64,000 nt of DNA from Plasmodium coatneyi (lineage: Eukaryota; Apicomplexa; Aconoidasida; Haemosporida; Plasmodiidae), in NCBI RefSeq assembly GCF_001680005.1, contig NC_033564.1:2294001-2358000 (forward strand), read 5' to 3'. Position 1 is the stretch's first letter; each line of letters begins with the position of its first letter. This document shows positions 1 through 10,721 of this stretch, in pieces. The notes below the pieces were generated by a model that had not been told where the DNA came from, did no database searches, and saw nothing but the letters and a program-made list of their open reading frames with translations. The position numbers were made by a program, and so were the translations under genes.

Positions 1-27
1 TTTGTGTGCACTTCATATCTTTTTTAC

Positions 28-63
<36 letters not shown>

Positions 64-2854
64 CTGATTGAAATTTATCAAAGCAAAGTAACAGCAACAG
101 AAAAAAAAAAAAAGAAAGCTGAAATGCTCCTTTTTTTACTATATTAAAAATGTTTCATATTGTCTTATGGAAGCTTTTTTTCCACTTAACACAAACATTC
201 TTTACACAGTGGTATACGACACAACAAAAACGAAGCAGTGGTAATAAACAATTACAAACTTTTTCCGGTGTTCGCAGTGATCATAAATTCGCCTGAACTG
301 TTCATAAAAAAAAAAAAAAAAAAAACGATGTGGTGTAGAAATGCACTAAATGTTTATTAGCCGTTCATACTTCTTTTCCCATATATTAGCGCACAGTGTG
401 GTTAGCTAGTGCGTAACGATAGGAAAGAATGACAGCCAAATGTACGAAGGAGTAAAAAACGAAGAAAAAAAAAAAAAATATTAAAATAATTCAATATGTA
501 GCATTTACAACACAAACTTTGGCTAGCCAAAAAAAAAAAAAAGAAAAAGAAACACACAGCACGATGTTATGTAGGACGTTGCTTTCTTGTGAAATGTGAA
601 CGGCAGAACACATGTGTGTATTCACATATAAAAATTGTTATTGGTGTCGAAAAAAAAAAAAAAAACTTATGCTTTAAAATGTGTAAACGCGGTGATATGG
701 ATGAATTTGTGTACTTTACTTTTTCTCATTTTTCGCTCATGAATGTTATGCGTTTATGGTAAGTTTTTCTTTCTCTTTCTGTTTCTCTTTTCCTTTTTCG
801 CGATCGCATCTATTGGTGGTTACGGCGTGAAACGTTCATGTCACTCTTCGGAGCAATGGTGACTCTACGTCTTTGTTTCATTTAGCATGTAGAAAAGCGT
901 TGGCATGGCGTTGAAGGTGCGACGGTAGCCTACGCTCAGGTGCACATGTGTGTAAGCGTGTGCGTGTGTACATATATGGGTGAGAGTACACGTATATAGG
1001 CGTGTCTGTATATGGGCGTACGGGCAAATGTGTATTCATCCAATCACTCATTCATTTGGCGATACACAAATGAAGGCATTTATGCACACAGCATTTCGCA
1101 TGGATATGGTTCTCTGCTTATTGGTCTGAATGGTTGCAATTATTACACAGTGCCTGTACAGGCGGTACGCACGGACGGGTGTGAAAGCGTGTGGATGGGT
1201 GGGAAAGCATATGGGTGGATGGAAAAACATATGGACGGATGTGAAAGCGTATGGATGGGTGTGCAGATATTCTGCTTCGCGTAAAAAGACAAACAAATGT
1301 ATACCACTATCTTTTCATTTTTTTCACTTTGGTAATTTCTGCAAAAGTGTGTAATGTTTTCCTTGCTCGACTGCACTGGACAGGACATGCCATTTCTTTT
1401 TTTTTTCTTTTTATGAACATTGCTATGGGAAGTTACATTTTTTCAAACTTAGCTTTTCTTCTCACTTGCATTTTCCACATTTTCGTTTTTCTATTTTCCG
1501 TTTTCCTATTTTCCATTTTAATTTCCCCCCCTCGTAGCACATTTTTTTTTAAGTCATTTACACTGTTGTTATTCACTGCTATCCAGTGCACTCTGTTTGC
1601 TGCTTTAAAAAGCGAAGACAACAGTTAAATGCGGGCGGGTGGTAACTTTTTCCAGAATTATATGTGATCAGAACGAAATGTATTGGTTGCAAAGGAAATG
1701 TATAATTTGTGCTCTTCTTTTTCTTTGAAAATTCCAGCTGAATTTTTCATGAGTGGCAAACGCAGGCAGCACTGATGCGCGTTGGTGTCATTGTGCGTTT
1801 GTCATATGACCCACTTGGGAAGCTGCTCGATTGCGCAACTAACCACCTGTGTGATGGGTCGATTTTCCCCCACCGCCTCTTCACACATTTGTTTGTTTTT
1901 TCCCCTTTGGCGCATTTCCTCCTGTGTTCGGTCCGCCGTTCGCGCGCCAAATGCTCCCAAGGGGTAATAATTGCGTCTGCTTATTATTTTCGCCGTGTGA
2001 AGATACTTTCTTCTAACTGAAGGAGTTACGCGATGCCAACGCGTTATTTCGAGGTGGAAATTTCGTCAGGGTCCCACAAACAACGAATCGAAAGCTTAAA
2101 CAAAGCAATGCTATATGACGCGATGCGATACGATGCGAAATGAATTGAGACGAAGTTAAGTCACAAAGGGGGGAAGAAAAACCATGCGTGCGTAGAAGAA
2201 GAAAAAAATGAGAGCATATTTTCCTTACTACTCTGCTGTGTGTTCCAATACAGGGTTACACAGAACGCACGTTCCATATGCTGTTGTATTTTGCATTAAC
2301 TGCGATGAAAATGCCCCCAAAAGTGTGTGTGCAAATGTGAGCGATGGGGTCAACACATACACTACGCAGTGCGCATGCGAAGTATCAGTATGTGTCTGAA
2401 TGTGAGTACTCAGAAATTTGAAGGGGGAGAATCTGTTCATCCCTTGGCTCATTTGAGTATTTAAAGCTGATCTGTTCACAATGGCATGCCAGATGGAGAC
2501 CATGCAATAGCTTATCATTTAAAGTGGTTTGTGGGGTCGGTAACACGAAAAAGTAATAGAAAAAAAAAAAGGATCTTACATAAAAAAAAAAAAGGGAGAG
2601 TAAATGCAAGAAGGAGGGGTAAATTGAATGTATTATCTCCGTCGAAGCAATTTCTCACATATAATATACATGTACATTTCAGGTGTGGTCATTTTATGGG
2701 GGAGGGAAAAAATTTCTGTTGCACATATTGTGTAGTTTAGAACCCATCATGGGGGTAACTACTCCTAATTTTTCCTTCCCCCCAGGGTTGCTTCTATTTT
2801 TATATTCTTGTGTTGACGTTTTTCCAGCTTGGTTTTCTCATGTGCCAGGTCGAC
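1..2854. other. intergenic, low complexity
   Basis: No gene could be supported here. The stretch holds many A/T homopolymers (for example about 35 T near 30-63), GT-rich microsatellite-like sequence around 940-1000, and a 20-bp tandem repeat listed separately. Several ORFs of 60-125 codons exist, but they are hydrophobic or low-complexity and most begin at non-ATG codons. The 3' UTR of the CRIPT gene probably reaches into the right-hand end. Confidence 0.6.
1161..1260. repeat. 20-bp tandem repeat, about 5 degenerate copies
   Basis: Units of 20 bp start at 1161, 1181, 1201, 1221 and 1241. The copies at 1181 and 1241 are nearly identical over the core GTGAAAGCGT followed by RTGGATGGGT, and the middle copies are diverged. 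The repeat lies in non-coding DNA. All frames across it give repetitive peptides with no recognisable domain. Confidence 0.75.
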
Positions 2855-3725
2855 CTAGATGATGGACATATTGTGGGCCGAGTTGTCCGATATGGTTTTT
2901 CCGCACAAGTGGCATTTGCCCAATTTGTAGGCACTAAAAAGGGGGTGATAAAAAGGGGGGATGTGATGAAGGAGGGGGTTCCTTTGGGGGGGGTGGACCC
3001 ATCATAGATGAATGTGCACATGTAGGCAGATATGCACAAATGCGGGTACATGTGCCGCGTTGGGCCCCTCTATCTGGCTAACCATGTGGAGCAGTATTTT
3101 CCGTCAAAGTGCAGTTGGCTGTTGCACTTTTTGCACTTGCTCTTGTTGGGGTTAAACCTAGTGGGAGGAAAAGGAAAAATGAAGAAGCGAAAAGTTACAT
3201 CTTTAAAAGTGCACCCTTTAAATGACAAAAAGGTGTGTAGGTTAAAAGCCACGGGGGAAGACACTATTTTGTGCAGTTCGATGGGACATACTTTTGCTTG
3301 TTGTTTTTGTACTCCAGCAGTTTGTTCCCTCCATAAGACCTGCTTGAGCCTGTCGAGAAAAATGCATTTGCGTGAATTATTTTTTTTTCTGGGGGAAAAG
3401 TTGCACATGCGTTATTTTTAAGAAGTGCAATTGATTCATCGTAAAGGGGGGTTTATTGCAGCATAGTTCTGTTCAAATGCGCCGAGAATATGACTCATTG
3501 ATTTGTGGGGAGGGCACGAAAATAAGCATAAAAATTGGTGCACATGTAGATATATACTTATGCTTTATTTATCGATGAGGTCCGCTTCCTCGACGCACTT
3601 TGAACAGGTTAATGTGCCATCAGGAAAATGGACGCATGTCGCAAAAAAAAAAAAAAAACATTACTGTTCTTTACGTCCGGGGTTGGCAGCTTTTTCAGCT
3701 TCTTCTCACACTTATCACATGGCAT
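2855..3725 (-). CDS. CRIPT: CRIPT family zinc-binding protein (4 exons, 90 aa)
   Basis: This is a small Cys-rich protein of the CRIPT family. Human CRIPT binds PDZ domains and is linked to the minor spliceosome; the role in this parasite is inferred. The exons are 3725-3665, 3349-3292, 3157-3083 and 2933-2855, all with GT/AG borders. Their lengths (61+58+75+79) sum to 273 nt, 91 codons with the stop. The start MPCDKCEKKLKKLPTPD matches the CRIPT N-terminus. The middle holds the pair CKKCNSQLHFDGKYCSTC and the last exon holds AYKLGKCHLCGKTISD, so the family's CxxC pairs are all present and the length is close to the usual ~100 aa. No exon exceeds 80 nt, so it is easily missed by ORF calling. 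The first intron contains a 16-base A run on the plus strand. It lies upstream of, and in the same orientation as, nothing obviously co-regulated. Confidence 0.9.
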
Positions 3726-3954
3726 TTTTCGGAAAATATATTACGTCATTTGAGTAGGAATTGTTTCCCCCCGTCCAACAGAAAATGTTGTTGTGTGTTA
3801 TTGATAATTCATTATTTGAGTGTTCCTTCCTGCATATGCGCCAGAGTTTTATCTATATATTTTTCCCCTTTACGTTTAAAAAATTGTTTTACATTTTACT
3901 TCACTTGGCTTTACTTCGCCTTTCTATGTTTAGAGTTTAAAAATGGGAAAAACT

Positions 3955-3993
<39 letters not shown>

Positions 3994-4883
3994 TTACCCT
4001 GTCAAAATGTTGCCACGTAAAAACATGCCAACACGTTGACATATCAGCGTATAGTTCATCATTTTTTTTTTTTTTTCTCTTTTTTAGCATAAAATGGGCA
4101 AATTAAAAAGTGGACCGAACGTATGCAAGGACGTGGAATGCGCACATGTTGCTTTGATGTGAAGGAGGGTATATGTACATATGACGTTCATACAAGGGGC
4201 ACTTTTTTACTTTTATGCTGTATGGAAAAGCATGAACTCATGTGGAGAGCGTTTTTATATGACTGTCCCGCTCCCCACTGGTACATTCGCTAATTTTTAC
4301 ACATGCAATTTTCACAAAAAAAAAAAGAAACGCAAAACGAAGGGAAGCGAAACGAAGCGAAGTAACGTTTACTAAATGGTTTATCCAAATTAAGCAAAAG
4401 GGTGGATAAAATGGGAGGGGGGCGCGAAAATATATATAAAAGGAACCTGTTCATATATGCAGCGGTACACATTTGTATAATGCGATGCGCTGGACGGGGG
4501 TAGGGAAAGGTTCCTTATCGGATGCGACTTCAATGAGGGGTGCGTCGTTGGGCTAATCGAACAGGGGATTATACTGCACCTAAAGGGGGGGTTGCAAAAT
4601 CGGGGATAATTTTCACGTGTGCGATGGTGGGGTGCATTTGTATGAATACGTATGTGCTGCACCTCCGTATGTATGTTTTACGGTTCAAAGTTGTTACCTT
4701 TTTTTTCATGGGCTCCTTTTCGAACAAGTGCTTTCCCTTGGGATCTGGACGGGGGGGGGGACGACAAAATGGTGCAAACGTGGTGTAACGGTGGGTGGAA
4801 CATCTACAATAAACGGTGGGCACCAGATGAACTGACACCTGCCTAATTGTCGCAACTAATTTTGGTGCGAATCCCGTGGGGTG
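3726..4883. other. intergenic between CRIPT and dynamin genes
   Basis: The stretch contains a run of about 29 T near 3958-3987 and other homopolymers. It should hold the CRIPT promoter and the dynamin 3' UTR. ORFs between 4180 and 4880 are short, low-complexity and without recognisable motifs. I see no gene. Confidence 0.6.
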
Positions 4884-7389
4884 CTACATTTGGGCTCTGG
4901 CGTATTTACCGTTGAGCAGGTTCTGCTGCATGTAGGTGGAGGAGGGCATCTTCTGATTCATCATGCCGCTGGATTTTATCGTATTTGAGTTCATGGAGGT
5001 GGGAGAGGCGTTCCGGTTTTGCATCATCGGGTTGCGTTTGCTGTGTTGGTTAAAGGGGGGAAGAAGATAAGTATTAACAGGCGGAACGAACATGTGGAGA
5101 GAAGATTTACGTGTGGGGAGGCACCCCGTGTGGAGGCTGTGCGTACCTGATGGAGGGACCGTCACCCATGCTGTGCATGCTGCCCTGGGAAGAGCTGATA
5201 GTTTGCTTGTACGTCTGGGTGGCAGATTGCGTGTTTCCAGTTTTTAAGCTTTTCTGGAATTCGATCAAGTCTTGCTCATAATTGGCGTCGAAGAGATCCA
5301 AATTGATGGAAGTAATGCTTGGATCCTTCATGAGAACCTGATTGGCTTTTTTAAGAATTTCTAGTTGTCTATTTAGGTGTTCCCTTTCTTTAACAACATG
5401 AGGAGGTTCATTTAACAGGTCGTAGAGTTTTTGTTCACTGTTTAAATCTGAGTAGAGTTCGAATTGCATTTTTTCCTGGAGCTTCCTAATGAGGAAGTAA
5501 CCGATAATTTTTGGCACACTATCTCTGACATTACGTAGGACAATGTTAAAGTAGCAATCTAACCTTCTTCTAATTTCTTGGATAAACTGCGCATTATATC
5601 TTGTTTTTTTTTTCTCCTTTGCGTTCCACATGTTCATAACAGATTTCTGAGCTGTACTGACAAACTTGGCAGCCTTCCCTGTGATGTACTCCTGGTCGCT
5701 CATCATATTAGAGTAGTACTTACTTTGCATGTTATTACTATCCACATTAGAATTGGACATATTTGATTGTTGTCTTTTGTTTTGTAACCTCTGGTGAGAG
5801 TTAAAGTCTTGACTTCCACTTTCATTGTTGGGGTCATCTTCATTGGCATTAATTATACTTCCGTGTTCGATAAGGTAGGAAGAGTCGTTTGTGAAGAGAT
5901 AATTGGTCTCTGCGTCGATAAAATTTTCGAGTATATTATGTGTGTTTTCCTTCTCCCTGAGGAGAATTGTTTGGGATAGGTCCAGCACTTGTTCGGATAA
6001 TTTTGGAAATCTTGCTAAAACTCGGTTCGCAATTTTCTGTGACAGTATTTCTAAAGTTTGGCTAACTTTATCTAGGCAGTTAAATACTGGTGCGTTGATC
6101 TTTTTCAAATGTGGTAGGATTAGGAACTCGAAGGTATCCGGGGACGGAAACCCTGGTAAACTATCCCCTTCATGCAAACATATAGCATCGTCAATATCGT
6201 TATCGCTCAGTTCGCTTGTTACATTTTTCCCAACGTACTCATCGAGGAATTCATTAAAAATGCTCCTCACCTTGAGTCCGCAAATGATGTCATTATTTTC
6301 TATAAAAACTTGTAACCTCTTGTCATATTTCCCCTTTAATGTGTTTTTAAATATTTCACAGTAATCCGTTATCATGGACCAGAGGAGTTGTGTCTTTTTC
6401 GTTGCGTCCAGGGGAACGTTGGTTCCTAGTTCGTACAACTTATCATTTATGAGTCTAATTTTATCATTTATTTCGTTCTTAATATCGGGGAGGAAATTTT
6501 TAATATGTCTGAGAAGTACTTTGGTCAATTTATCCGTCAGAGATGTGGTACCATACAATGTTGGTGGCAACTTCTTATACACTGGATGGTTTTGAAAATA
6601 TTTCAATTCGTCCTTCAACGATTGGGCTATGGACTTTCCACTTTTAATATCCGCTGTGGATCGGTTCACCACTCCTGTGTAGCCCAACCGTAGGGTAATC
6701 TCATCGTTCATTAACATTTTACTTGCATCCGCTCCTTTGTCCATTAAATCAATTTTTGTAATTACCCCTATTGTTCTCAACCCCTTTGGATCTACCTTCC
6801 TCGCTATTTGTAACGCATCACTTGTTGACATATCTGCATTGGCTGGTAGGACAGCCAAGATAATCGTCCTGGGGTCCTTCACATAGCGGAAGGCCATTTC
6901 TCTTGTTAACCTTTCTATGTCATCTGTTTGGTCGGAATTTTTAAGAGGCACCCTTGTGATCCCTGGAAGATCTATGAGTGATAAGTCTGGACAGCTAGTC
7001 GAGTATATATTCAGTACAATTGGCTCATCTATAATTCCCTTATTCTTTCCAGCTAGTTCGTCCGTTAAGTTGTTTATGTGTTCCCTGACTTGGTTAAAGT
7101 CGGTAAACTTCTTACTTTTGTCATCTTCGAATATGGCCCAATGTTTAATTTCGCTATCCTCCTTTATGTGGATGAGCCTGAATTCTATTGGCCTCCTCGT
7201 AACTATGCCTTCACCTCTAGGGAGGAAGTCCAGCCCCACAATCGACTCCAGCACGCTGCTCTTGCCACTGCTCTGTGTACCCACCACGCATATTCTCGGC
7301 AGGTTGATGTATTTTTGCAGCCCGATGTCCCTCAGCTCGTCGATCACCGTGATCAGCTTCCGCAGGTTGTTGTACATGCTCGACTCCAT
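4884..7389 (-). CDS. DYN1: dynamin-like GTPase (2 exons, 799 aa)
   Basis: A large GTPase of the dynamin superfamily, which polymerises on membranes and drives scission during vesicle trafficking or organelle division. Exon 1 is 7389-5147 and exon 2 is 5040-4884, with donor ATCAG|GTACGC and acceptor ACACAG; together they give 800 codons. The G1 loop GTQSSGKSS is at residues 37-45, the switch-I threonine follows in GIVTRRP, G3 DLPG is at 140-143, and G4 TKID is at 211-214 (usually TKLD). The middle/stalk region follows. A GED-like helical region lies around residues 620-710 (RRRLDCYFNIVLRNVRDSVP). There is no PH domain. A Gln/Asn/Ser/Met-rich tail takes the place of a Pro-rich domain. Two Plasmodium dynamins are known; the length and tail suggest DYN1, an inference from memory. 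Confidence 0.94.
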
Positions 7390-8248
7390 GGTGCACAGTC
7401 ACGATTAGGGTGGTAATGCTTACGCCTTCTCTGGGCAAAAATGGTGGTCCCTGCTACAACGCGCACGGCGAGATTTGCTAAAAACGGGTTTGCGCTATGG
7501 CGGTTCGTTGGAAGGCACCCCTCCTTGTCAAAACTGGTTTATAATACCCTTCGTTCCTCCCGTTTATACAACTATAAATATATGCTAGGAGGTACACTGT
7601 ACGCACTTTTTTTTTTTTTTTTTTTCCTTCAGGGGAACTGCTCAATGTGTGCAACTTCGTACTGGCAAGCGTGGCACTTTCGAAAAGGATAATACTGGGA
7701 AACCGATCAATTGGGCAAAAAAATGGCAAAAATGTTAGCCCAATGCTGGCATAAATTTGCGAAAAATTGGCGAAAAGATTGCCAAAGGCACAGAAAAATG
7801 CGCCAACTAACCGGAAAAACGCTACGCAAAGGACGATTGCACACACCCATTCGCACGTACGCAGCGGGCAAGAAGATCATAAATAGTCGGCCTATCAGCA
7901 GATAAGCAACTGTTTTTTTTTATTTTGGCGAGGGGTAACATGCGAAAGGGTGTACATTTGTGCAATTTTCGAAAGACCGTACTATGTAAAATGTGCCGAC
8001 TATTTCCACGTGGTAACAAGGGTAAAAAAAAAAAAAAAAAAAATATAATGAAACAGAAAAAAGGAAATCAAAAAGAAAAAGAACAGGGATAAAATAACAA
8101 AGAACGCTCATGCGATGTACTCCATACACTGATCATGTCTATTAGGAACGTTCCATCTCACAGTTGGGGGGCGGCGCAGGCAAAGCATCATTTGTAAACA
8201 TTTGTGAACGTGCAGGGTGGTAGCTAAAGGTATGCGTAGGACGTCCGT
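7390..8248. other. intergenic, dynamin upstream region
   Basis: This is the probable promoter and 5' UTR of the dynamin gene. It has homopolymers (T run near 7608-7625, A run near 8024-8043). ORFs on both strands are A/K- or F-rich and lack motifs. No gene is supported. Confidence 0.55.
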
Positions 8249-8482
8249 TTAGAAGGGGCGCAAAGAAGTCACACAGGAGAAGCATGGGATGAATGTACCA
8301 CCTATGTATGCACCCCCAAGGGGGACAATAATATTGTTTTGGGTACTTCGTCCAGCTTCGCCCTCTGGCACAAGGGGGATGTGCCTTAGCTGGTTATATT
8401 TGAAGAGGTAATTTTCGAGGATACTCAAAAATGGGTAATTGCTCGACGAATGGTTAAAAAAAAAGGGGAAAGATGAGTCCAT
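8249..8482 (-). CDS. possible small ORF or exon (77 aa), unknown
   Basis: A reading frame from an ATG at 8482 has balanced composition (MDSSFPFFFNHSSSNYPFLS ... ENYLFKYNQLRHIPLV) that differs from the surrounding A/T-rich spacer. The frame also stays open upstream of the ATG, and an acceptor-like TTCAATCAG lies just before it, so it could be an internal exon. I found no convincing partner exon. No family was recognised. It could equally be chance sequence in the long dynamin-ABCB spacer. Confidence 0.28.
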   Translation of the reverse strand: MDSSFPFFFNHSSSNYPFLSILENYLFKYNQLRHIPLVPEGEAGRSTQNNIIVPLGGAYIGGTFIPCFSCVTSLRPF

Positions 8483-8529
8483 GGTAAGGCCGCTCTGCGG
8501 GGTAAACTCTAAAAAGTTCAATTCGCCTG

Positions 8530-9426
8530 ATTGAACCAGTGAGATTTGCGAATATGCAAAAATGAACGAAAAAAAAAAAAAAAGTTAATTAAATGTGGTG
8601 CTGTAAGCCTAGGCTAGGTCATTATACGTACATGCAGAAGTACATAAAAATACGTACACGTACTCGTAATAGAGTCATACGTACATATACGTGTACCGTA
8701 AATTTTTTTTTTTTAATACTTATATTAGGCTTCCCATTCTTACGCGTGCTTTAATTTGCCATATTGACGGCAGGCGCTTTCGCGGGGTCGAAAAATTTGC
8801 CCCTACATTTATTCACATATTAACTTATAAATTTGTGCTGCTTCTGAATACGATGCAACGTTTTGGTGACACGCCGAAGAGGGGGAAAGAAAAATGAACA
8901 CATCGTTCTTCGGTTGGATTAGTTTCATGGTGACAAAATTTATGCTGTACAGTTTATCGGCACGGTTTTCTCAACTTTGAAGCCACTCGGCATTCCTCCC
9001 ACGAAAGTGCCTCTCCTAAAAAGGGGACTAAACGACAATAATATACATATAGTTTTTCAACTTAGGTAAAAAATTACCAGTTCGTTGTTCATACAAATAG
9101 GGGCTATTTTTGGAGGCACAAAAGTTTTCCCCCTTTTGACGCAGTTCCGTTTTGGCTGTTGTTTTCTGGGCAATGTGAATCCCCCCCTCTGGGAGATCCA
9201 AAAAGCCCCCCCTTTTTTTCTTATTGCCTCTACGAGGGTCTATATTTCACAACGGGGGGGAGGTATCGGAAGGGATACTCTGAAGCAGACTTAGGACAGT
9301 GCACATAAGAACGCAGTACGGTAGGGAGGGAAAGCAAAAACATTTGTGCAACATGGGAACCTCCCCCAAATGGGACAAAAGCAACCGTCTGCTCATTTTC
9401 ACCTTTTTATTTTGAGTAAAAAAAGA
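8530..9426. other. intergenic, nothing recognised
   Basis: A/T homopolymers and short ORFs only. One plus-strand frame near 9085-9294 is Phe/Gly-rich without any motif. Repeated TACGTACA-type words occur around 8625-8700. Confidence 0.5.
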
Positions 9427-9624
9427 TTAAACTGTTAGCCCCCTATGCAAGTGGTAGTCATTCTGAGTCCTTTCAGGGGGATAGCCCTTCTGCTGATACA
9501 GTGTGCATTCGTAGAGTTCCCCTAATTTGTCCTTAAAAAATGTAGAACCCCTTTTTTGCGACCATTGGAGGTTATAATAACTGTGTCGTAAATTCACCTT
9601 TAAATATATAAGTACATTTTCCAT
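9427..9624 (-). CDS. small conserved-looking protein (65 aa), unknown
   Basis: An intact ATG-to-stop frame has a composition unlike the spacer around it: MENVLIYLKVNLRHSYYNLQ, then a charged stretch, ending NDYHLHRGLTV. It is basic and rich in Tyr, His and Leu, has no signal peptide, and contains no clear transmembrane segment. The size and composition would fit a small mitochondrial or ribosome-associated protein, but that is a guess. No further exon is needed because the frame is complete. It stands alone, about 1.1 kb upstream of the ABC transporter and on the opposite strand. Confidence 0.45.
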   Translation of the reverse strand: MENVLIYLKVNLRHSYYNLQWSQKRGSTFFKDKLGELYECTLYQQKGYPPERTQNDYHLHRGLTV

Positions 9625-10721
9625 TCAACCACATTCTTTGATTGACTGTTTGTTGTACGAACAGCACACTGGGGGTGTGAAGTGTTATCGAGTGAGTTCG
9701 ACCCGGTGAGGGGTGAACTCTTTCTTCAAATCATGCAAAGTTGTTTCCCATTTTGGTGGTCCCTTTTACGAATCTGTTTTTTCACCGTGTTGATGGGCAT
9801 GTGTTGGTATAGGTGTGCAGAAAAAAAAAACAATGAACACGAGTTCTTCTTTCCCCTAAATTGTACAAATTGGCCGTGGTGCCCCCTTCGCCCGCAGTGG
9901 TAATTTGTCATGACGAACAGGTTAGGCCCTTGAGGAGAGGATGCTCTCCATGGGGATTCCCAATTAATGCCTATAAAAGGCGCTTTCCTTGTTGGTACTC
10001 ACTTTTGGAAGCTGCTACACTCCGTGTCGTTTGTTTACTAGGGCGACCTATTCGTGGTGTTCATCTTCGGTGCGTGTAACGCTTCCCTGCGTTCGGTCAC
10101 TTGTACTGGGGTGTGCACGCATCGCGAAGCTTCTCCCCCATGTTTTGCAATAAAAAAAGAATGTTGCTGTGATTTGCGAAGTTGGGAGGGCACATTCCTC
10201 TCCTCTTACTTTTGATGATAACACGTAGCAGATTAGCCATTATTAGGTGTAGCGGTATGCCGCCATTTCTGTAGAGTCTTCTCTGGAGGGGAATTTTTTT
10301 TTTTTTGTAGCCACCACTTGGAGGTTGGCGGATCTCTAATATGTGATGGCCGCTAATAAGTTGCAGATCCCTTCTGTTGTGCAATGTTGGTAGTTTTTTC
10401 CATTGGGTTAGAAGCTTCCTCTTTTTTTCATGTACTGTGTTGTGCTCCTCCACACCTGCAACTGGAGACCCTCCAAAGGGAGATGAGAAAAATAAAAAAA
10501 TTAAACGCATGAACAGTGACCTGACGAAATGATCTTTTCATAGGACAAGAAAAATTTCGAAGTTTTTTTTTCCGTAGGGTGTATGTAATTTTGGCTACCC
10601 ATGTGTGGAATGACAACATGTTATGAGAGAAAGAAAGAAAAAAAAAAAGGAAGTAGGAAAAAATATAGAAGAAAAGGGATGACAAAATGGGGAAGAAACA
10701 TCAGCCGCGTTGGAAAAGAAG
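9625..10721. other. intergenic, ABC transporter upstream region
   Basis: This is the probable promoter and 5' UTR of the ABC transporter. A minus-strand frame at 10097-10510 stays open for 137 codons and includes an ATG-initiated 47-aa stretch (MANLLRVIIKSKRRG...). It starts at a non-ATG codon and matches nothing known, so I did not call it. Confidence 0.5.

Noticed and set aside
1251..1628. Phe/Leu-rich 125-codon frame
   Set aside because: Composition follows the T-rich DNA; the polytopic look is an artefact of TTT/CTT codons.
10097..10510. Minus-strand open frame of 137 codons
   Set aside because: Non-ATG start, no motif, lies in the upstream region of the ABC transporter gene.
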